Part shown: in pieces, positions 55,340 through 64,000 of the stretch
Layout of the letters: the number at the start of each line of letters is the position of its first letter
Position numbering within the stretch: position 1 is the stretch's first letter
Assembly: GCA_014905825.1 (NCBI GenBank)
Contig: JACGCN010000006.1
Location: forward strand, 1,302,001-1,366,000
Direction: 5' to 3'
DNA: 64,000 nt
Source: Lyophyllum atratum
Taxonomy: Eukaryota > Basidiomycota > Agaricomycetes > Agaricales > Lyophyllaceae
Notes under the pieces: model-generated
Told to the model about the DNA's origin: nothing
What the model saw: only the letters and a program-made list of their open reading frames with translations
Databases searched by the model: none
Program-made: the position numbers and the translations under genes

Positions 55340-56420
55340 CTAGCCCACAAGGGGAGCTCTCTCCTCGTCGGACAACACGATGCGGCTTCCGCGTGACGTG
55401 ACATAAAGACCGTATGCACCCTTGATGACCCAGACGACAGAAAGGATGGCGAATGCCAATGAAGTCCAGTGGATGAATCCGGAGCTAGTCTGGTGTGCGA
55501 ATATTGCCCAGAGGGACCAAGATATGGCGATAGAGGCAGGTAGATCTCCTTCGGGGGTGGAGAACGCATAGGTGGCAGCTGTTCCCTCGAGGAAAAAGCT
55601 GTGTGAAGAATGAGCTCTTGAAATGAAAATGAAGGGGCGAATAGACTTACAGGGCGAGGAAAGCGAAGACCTTTGTCCAAACACCAGCGCGGTGGGTGAG
55701 AGCGTTCACTCCGAAAGCCTCAAATGCGCTGAGGACTACAAGAACGGTTGTCCACCCGTGGTAGAGGGAGAAGGGAAGGTGGACGAAGATTTCATCGGCG
55801 GTGTTTTGAGGGGTGTGATGCTTCTTCGCTATGTAATAGATGTGCTGCGCATGTGATGTCAGGACTAGGCTAGGAATCATCGTTCTAAGTTCAACTTACT
55901 GTTACAGTAGAGCAGACGAAAAGCGCCAGAACGAAAGCTGAGCAGAATGTTAGATCTTGAAAACGGAGGATGGTGGTGAACACGTTGCTCACAAAGGATG
56001 AAGTGATGACTAGCCCAGAGGTTGACATATATGGCATTCAGAACCGCCAGGAGGGGGAAGCGCCAGGAAATGCCGTCGATGATGACCCGTTTTCCAGAGG
56101 GGAAGAACTGGTAGATGATGGTTCCGAGGAGAAGAATGTGAATCAAGGACCTGTGAAACAACCTGAGATTGATACGGAACAACAATAGGGGCAATGACGA
56201 ACCAGATGAGGAATGCCCATGGAGCGGGTGTCAAGTACGTTTCCTTTCCGTGGAAATAGATGCCTGCTGGGGAGGCAACGGTGTATAGGTTTGAACCAAG
56301 GAATAAGAAATAGGTGATAACATTGACAATCTTTGGACGTTGTAAATAAGTCTATGATGTGTGGAGACGTAGAAAGTGGACTACCTTGAGAAGGAGACCG
56401 TCTGTCCAGGAGTCGGCCAT
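55340..56420 (-). CDS. Multi-TM membrane protein, Agaricomycete type
   Basis: Multi-exon gene starting [12 protein letters not shown], then [145 protein letters not shown] and [24 protein letters not shown]. It ends in a short cytosolic tail with DEERAPLVG. About eight hydrophobic segments and conserved Trp/His positions are visible. I recall close relatives in mushroom genomes, possibly related to TspO-like or other Trp-rich membrane families, with no established function. It shares a 189-base divergent promoter with the PHD gene. Confidence 0.75.
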
Positions 56421-56608
56421 TTTGTGGTGGGGTGTGGGGGAGGAAGGGAAGTTAGACCGCAGCGTGGTCGTCGCCTTGCTTTTGTATCCTCAGCCTGGAT
56501 CACAACCACCGTGACGTCCCCAGTGCGTCACCTGCCACGTGATGTACGTCATCCTGCACCACTGACCGAGTTCTCGAACCAATCTCGAACCCTGTTGCCT
56601 CAACTTCG

Positions 56609-57173
56609 ATGGCCGGAGCCTGTGCCAAGTGCACACAAACTGATAGCAGTCCTCGGAATTTCCTTCTCACATGCGCCGCCTGCTCATCATCATGGCACCA
56701 TCGTACGTCCATGTCCCCCTTCTTGCTCCGCTTCTCACCTCCATTTAGGCTGTCACCAACCTGTCGTCGACGACTATGCTCTTATTGCCCTCATCAAGGC
56801 ATCCACTCAACACAATCACGAAAAGGGTCTGGCTAGCTGGAAGTGTACAGCCTGCCACCGCCAACCATCCATAGTCGACCTTACGCTCAGCGATTCAGAG
56901 GAGGACGTTAAGCCAGAGGAAAGCGTGACATCTATGCCTCCCATATACAAGTATAACCTCGCTCCCATCTGGATGCACAAACGCTATGCAGACTCGCAGT
57001 CAGCGGATCCATGGGATCGCCTTGTCAGGAAGAGGCTATCCCACAGACCACAGCGAGTGGGTAAGCCAGCTGTGACAAAGTTGACCACTGCAGCAGCAGA
57101 CTCTTTTGTCTTTTCGGCTACAGACTGGCTTGCGCAGAGGAAAGCTAGATCGCCACGAGATGATGATGTATAG
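56609..57173 (+). CDS. Small PHD-finger protein
   Basis: Two exons (56609-56702, 56749-57173) give 172 residues. A complete C4HC3 PHD finger fills the N-terminus: CAKC, then LLTCAAC, then WHHRC, then WKCTAC, with the conserved aromatic in SSSWHH. The intron falls between WHHR and CHQP, inside the finger. An acidic, Ser-rich segment follows (VDLTLSDSEEDVKPEE), resembling a SUMO-interacting motif (VDLTLSDSEED). Then comes a basic C-terminus with YKYNLAPIWMHKRYAD and WDRLVRKRLSHRP. PHD fingers read histone H3 tails, so a chromatin role is likely but inferred. The protein is shorter than most PHD proteins and has no other domain. Confidence 0.85.
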
Positions 57174-57387
57174 ACTCCACTAGTCGACCAAAGCTATCGA
57201 TGAATCTGTTCAACATGGCACTGGAGTTTGCGAAATACGCACGTATGAGCCGATTCCACTGAAGGAGCATTTCCGCGGCATACACAGGGAATATGACTAT
57301 AATTAGAACAATGGAAGCAGAACTCTAAAAATGGCTGTTGTACAAAGGCTATTCAAAACCTTCCAAAACCTGTTTACGTGCCCGTTA

Positions 57388-60031
<2,644 letters not shown>

Positions 60032-60941
60032 TTTTTGATGAGTACCGTAGCCGCCAAAGCATCCATTTATAACACCTTCCCCAATGATACGTGTACGAAC
60101 GGATCGACACGTCGTTGCGCCGTGAACACGTTGAAATCACCTCAGAGTATAGCTGTGCCGGGGGTCAACGTGTCACAGACGTGGTGCCCGAGAGATAAAG
60201 TGACGTCCTATGCAAGCGGTTATCTGGGCGTCGCCACGACATTCACACAAAAGACGAGATAGTTGCTTGGCCACCATCACCCTTGACCCGGCGGGATGGG
60301 CTTGTGAGAGACTCGGAGTCAAGGGCACACTGATGTCTCCGACCTATGGACTTAAGGTATCCGGTAAACGTAGAAACAGCATACTTTTGGTCGCATATGT
60401 GACGAGATCCCTGTGGTGGTAGAAAGCGCGCCATAAATGAAATTTCGGATCGGATGAGTGGGTGATGATGATACCGCTACCTAGCTACTTACCAGTGCAA
60501 GGTAAGTGCTCTAGCCGAAGTTTAGTCAAACAACTCAAGGCTTTTGTGGGATCCAAAGATCGAATTGACCAGACAGAAGCACAAGCAGAAATGTAGGTGC
60601 GGATGAGGCGTCCCAAGCCATGGGCGCCACTTGCAAAGCCCGGGAAATTGAAGGAAATTGACTTCAGCATTTCCAACTCCGAGCTCTTCGTACTAGTAGT
60701 CAATTGCTCATCCTTGCTCATCGTCAATGCAAGGAGGAAGTAATGGCAGACGAAGGTGGCGAAAGTCGAGTTGACCAATATGCTGGCTAGACTCTGATTC
60801 TCCTTGTGGGCTAGGTAGGAGTGAACGCTCTTTTGCCGTATGGTTCATTTCAACGCTTCTATTCTCGTTGTGTACATAATGCAAAGATACAAATGCTATT
60901 CCAAAATTATAACCATCCTAACTCTTCTTATAGTGTCCATT
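60032..60941. other. BiP promoter and PEPCK 3' flank
   Basis: About 910 bases. No coding frame is supported. A TTATAAATGG (60063-60072) and a TGACGT core (about 60200) lie in the BiP-proximal half; a UPR element was sought but not clearly found. Confidence 0.4.
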
Positions 60942-63035
60942 TCAATTATCCAACTGAGGTCCAGCCATCCTAACCTTGGGCTCAACATCCTTCTCGTAAA
61001 GGGCAAACGCGCGCTGGAACATGACTCCCAGCTTCCTGATCTCCTTCCTAAATGCCTGCTTGTCGGACCAGGCAAGTTCAGGGTTGAGTAGCTCCCGGGG
61101 GACGCCTTCAAGGGCCGTTGGTATCGAGAGGCCAAAGGTACCAAAGTTCTCAAACTCTGCCTTGGCAAGCTCTCCTGAGTGCACCGCATCGACAATGCGG
61201 CGGGTGTATTTGAGTGGGCAGCGCTTGCCAGTGCCAAATTTGCCGCCAGTCCAACCAGTGTTGATTAGCCAGCAGTCGACGTTATGTTTGGCCATGCGTT
61301 CTGCCAGCATCTCGGCATAGCGGCCGGGCTAGTGCAGATGTCAGAGATTTGCAAAAGAATGAGACGGCGGAATAACACACATGGAGAACGATGAAGGGGG
61401 CGCTGTAACAGGTTGAGAAGGTGGGAATGGGCTCCAGAACACCGTCCTCAGTTCCAGGGGTTTTTCTGATGTTCGAGATAACAATGAGAAACAGCGCAGG
61501 ACTGGGAAAGAATGACTTACGAGGTGTATCCAGCGAGGAAGTGGTAGCTTGCCTGCTCGGGTGTAAGTCTACTGACCGGTGGAAGGACACCGAAGGCGTC
61601 GCAGGTCAACATGATGATGTTGGAAGGCTGGCGGTCCACAACACAAGGAATTTTGGCGTTGGGGATGTGCTCAATCGGGTACGCGCAGCGAGTGTTCTCA
61701 GTGATGCTAACATCATCATAGTCGGGGATACGAGTGGATGGATTGTAGACGACGTTCTCAAGGATGCTGCCATATTTGATGGCGTTGAAGATGTCAGGCT
61801 CCTTCTCGGCGGAGAGATTGATGCATTTGGCGTAACAGCCACCCTCGATGTTGAAGACACCCGTGTCGGACCAGACATGCTCGTCGTCACCGATGAGAAG
61901 GCGGTTAGGATCCGCAGAGAGTGTGGTTTTTCCCGTGCCGGAAAGACCGAAGAAGAGAGTGACATCATTCTTCTCAATGCCGACGTTGGCGGAGGAATGG
62001 AGCGAAAGTTGGCCGAACTTGACAGGTTGGAGGTAATGCTGGGAGAGAAAGTATTGTATTTAGCAGTGGACGAATCTGGGACAAAAAAGGTCCGTACCAT
62101 GACTGAGAAGACACCCTTCTTCATCTCCCCGGCGTACTCGGTGCCGAGGATGACCATCTCCATACGCTTGAAATTAATCTCGACGGAGGTGGTCGAGCTC
62201 ATGCCCTTAGTGAAACGATTGGCGGGGAATTGGCCGGCGTTGTAGATAATGAAGTCAGGTTCACCGAAGTCGGCAAGTTGTTCAGCAGTAGGCCTAATGA
62301 GCATGTTGTGCTAAAGATAGGGTAAGCGACGGAAGCGGGGTACAAAATGCCCAAAAAGGAAAGCGAGAAAAATGACGTACCATGAACAGAGCATGGTAGG
62401 CGCGGGCACAGATGACCCGAACTTTGATTCGGTAACGGGGATCCCACTAGTACCACAACATTAGTTCTTGCTGTGTGAACTCCAAATGATCGCAATGACT
62501 TACCCCAGCGTATCCATCAAAGACATAGACGTTCTCGCGTGTATTGAGGTAGTCGATCGCACGCTCGCGGTTGATTTCGAATGTGTCTGCGACCGAGGTG
62601 AGTGGCCAGATAAACTTCTAAGATCGCCACCTACGTTCATCCATCTTGATGTTGACGGATCCCCACCATATGTCATCTTTGCTCGTCTCCTCGTACACGA
62701 TCCGCTTGTCCTTCGGACTGCGTCCTGTCTTCTTCCCAGAAAAGTTGATCAGAGCCCCTGACGAGGAGATGATGGCTCCTTCGTTCCGGATCGCATCTTC
62801 GTAGAGCTGAGCAACAGGGGCATTGCGCTTGAGCTGGATTTTGTCCATCTCGAAGCCAGCCTGTGAGAAGTACTCGAGGTCTTTGCCGATCACTGGGAGA
62901 GAGGGGTCAATCAGTGCATGCTGAGATCATTGGGGCGTACATACATGAGCCAAATGATTCAGTGTCATGCGCTTGCGCGTAGTTCTTGTGGAGGATCTGG
63001 GGAGTGACATAGGGTGTATGGTGAGGTAGAACCAT
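60942..63035 (-). CDS. PCK1: ATP-dependent phosphoenolpyruvate carboxykinase
   Basis: Multi-exon gene from [19 protein letters not shown] (63035). Then [131 protein letters not shown]. The nucleotide-binding [28 protein letters not shown] is coded near 61948-61880. Then follow [11 protein letters not shown] and [29 protein letters not shown]. The end is [34 protein letters not shown] and [11 protein letters not shown]. All belong to the ATP-type PEPCK, which turns oxaloacetate into PEP, the committed step of gluconeogenesis in the cytosol. A C7G7 palindrome lies about 260 bases upstream. An open frame continues upstream of the chosen Met but is unlike the family. Confidence 0.96.
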
Positions 63036-63658
63036 GTTGAGTGGATTGGTGGGCTGAAGACGATGGTGAGATGGTGGTATGAAAACCAAGATCAAGTTAA
63101 ATAGGAGCGGGGCCATGGACAACCGTCCATGATCCGTCCCGTGACATGCCGTCGAGGATTTCAAACGTACCGTTATTTCCCTGGAACTTGAAGAAATACT
63201 GAATTTACGCGGAGGATGGTTCGAACGAAAGATCCGAAAGTGGGTGTGTCTTATACTAACAGCTGTCTGCCAACGTAAGACCATCCCACAACCCCCCCGG
63301 GGGGGATTCAGAACTGGGCTGACGTGAGCCAACAGCGGAGCGCAGTCATGGCGTAAATCACAGCCCACTCACCGGTATCACCCGACCTTAGATAGTTTTA
63401 GTGGACGACCCACTGCTCCGGGGAGTAGTCTACACTACCAGTATACGGGATGGACGCCAGCAGCAACAACGAGATAAATCACATGGTCTGTGATGCGAGA
63501 TCTTCCTTAACATCGGTGGTCCTGCCACCCACCTTCCGACGGACACCCGTCAGCCGAGCCACCCTGACCACCGCAGCCAACGCACATATCCCTCAGTGTG
63601 GGCTTTAGATCCTTCCTTATAAGCTATGGTATGAGATGAAGATAGTCACTGCTCATCC
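63036..63658. other. Divergent promoter region of PCK1 and the acetyltransferase gene
   Basis: About 620 bases. It contains the perfect 14-bp palindrome of seven C and seven G at 63292-63305. No coding signal is supported. Confidence 0.5.
63292..63305. promoter_or_regulatory. C7G7 palindrome, possible Cre1/Mig1-type site
   Basis: Seven C followed by seven G, a perfect palindrome. It contains CCGGGG on both strands, which fits the SYGGRG consensus for fungal carbon catabolite repressors. PCK1 is a classic glucose-repressed gene. Binding is inference. Confidence 0.4.
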
Positions 63659-64000
63659 ATGCTCAACTCGTCGTCAGATCTTATTATTAGGCCTTTGGCA
63701 TCGGCCGATATTGCAGAAGTCCGCGCTCTGCACGTAGGTTATCTTATCTCCTTTCGCAGTTTCGCGCCCAGCTCTAATAGTAACGTCTCCAAGTCATCAC
63801 TGTTACCCATAGCATACCCCACCTCCTTTTTCCTTCAGCTCACCCTTCTTGCTGGTCGCGTGTGCATGGTGGCGTACCACCCCGAAAATCCGACCAGTCC
63901 TGTCGCATTTGTCTCTGCGGCCCTTAGACAGGATCAACACATTCCCGGACTCACCCAATTCCAGCCCTTGTCTGTCAAGGAGTGCAAGTCAATCACTACG
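63659..64000 (+). CDS. GNAT N-acetyltransferase, 5' part (truncated by window edge)
   Basis: Start MLNSSSDLIIRPLASADIAEVRALH, then an intron from GTAGGT (about 63736) to CTCCAAG (about 63798). The next exon reads SSLLPIAYPTSFFLQLTLLAGRVCMVAYHPENPTSPVAFVSAAL and runs off the edge. IRPL..AD..EVR.LH..LLP..YP.SFFLQL matches GNAT proteins of the NAA50/NAA60 type as I remember them, which acetylate protein N-termini or lysines. The acetyl-CoA-binding motif lies beyond the window. It is divergent from PCK1. Confidence 0.7.
   Translation, partial: MLNSSSDLIIRPLASADIAEVRALHVGYLISFRSFAPSSNSNVSKSSLLPIAYPTSFFLQLTLLAGRVCMVAYHPENPTSPVAFVSAALRQDQHIPGLTQFQPLSVKECKSITT

Noticed and set aside
60485..60778. 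97-codon minus-strand frame between BiP and PEPCK
   Set aside because: No recognisable similarity, no promoter or splice context; likely chance.
62907..63368. Long N-terminal extension of PEPCK in frame upstream of 63035
   Set aside because: The extension has no family similarity, runs through the promoter palindrome and looks like untranslated sequence that happens to lack stops.

Overview
This window looks like nuclear DNA from a mushroom-forming basidiomycete (Agaricomycetes-type). Genes lie close together on both strands and are split by many 45-70 nt GT-AG introns. Several proteins have gene structures and sequences typical of that class: a CBM5/12-DM9 protein, a Ran1-like kinase with a long tail, a Pho80-type cyclin and several Agaricomycete-style orphan proteins. 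I see no operon logic, CRISPR array, intact transposon, tRNA or rRNA gene. All identifications come from motif and family recognition by eye; no search was run, and exon junctions were read by hand from splice signals and frame.

Layout. 0-6.5 kb: the 3' end of an unknown gene, a four-TM membrane protein, a CBM5/12 plus DM9 protein (minus), the mitochondrial pyruvate carrier subunit MPC2, an Apq12-like nuclear-envelope protein (minus) and a small conserved Cys-containing protein. 6.5-8.6 kb: decayed sequence with a broken sugar-transporter (MFS) remnant. 8.6-16 kb: a DCAF7/WDR68 WD40 protein, a concentrative nucleoside transporter (minus), a 2.1 kb gene-free stretch and palmitoyl-protein thioesterase PPT1. 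16-27 kb: a very large, mostly disordered protein with three internal repeat families and a C-terminal membrane segment, Mediator subunit Med1, a membrane protein (minus), ribosomal protein uL11 (minus) and a Pho80-type cyclin. 27-38.9 kb: a Ran1-like kinase (minus), UTP6 (minus), a disordered protein, a gene-poor stretch, GOT1 and an orphan acidic protein. 39-46.1 kb: RACK1/Cpc2 (minus) with a probable U24-like snoRNA in an unusually long intron, a nucleoside hydrolase, an atypical bZIP factor and BUB2 (minus). 46.2-57.2 kb: AP-4 epsilon-like adaptin, an orphan helical protein, DNA primase small subunit (minus), a multi-TM protein (minus) and a PHD finger protein. 57.4-64 kb: ER Hsp70 BiP/Kar2 ending in DDEL (minus), PEP carboxykinase (minus) and the 5' end of a GNAT acetyltransferase.

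Most genes are single-copy housekeeping functions: translation and ribosome assembly (uL11, RACK1, UTP6, U24), replication and cell cycle (primase, BUB2, Pho80-type cyclin), secretion and the ER (BiP, GOT1, AP-4, Apq12), and carbon or nucleoside metabolism (MPC2, PEPCK, nucleoside transporter, nucleoside hydrolase). Several neighbours are transcribed divergently from very short shared promoters. The parts most worth following up are the CBM5/12-DM9 gene with its 10-nt microexon, the repeat-rich membrane-tailed giant, the intronic snoRNA and the four inferred GC-AG introns.
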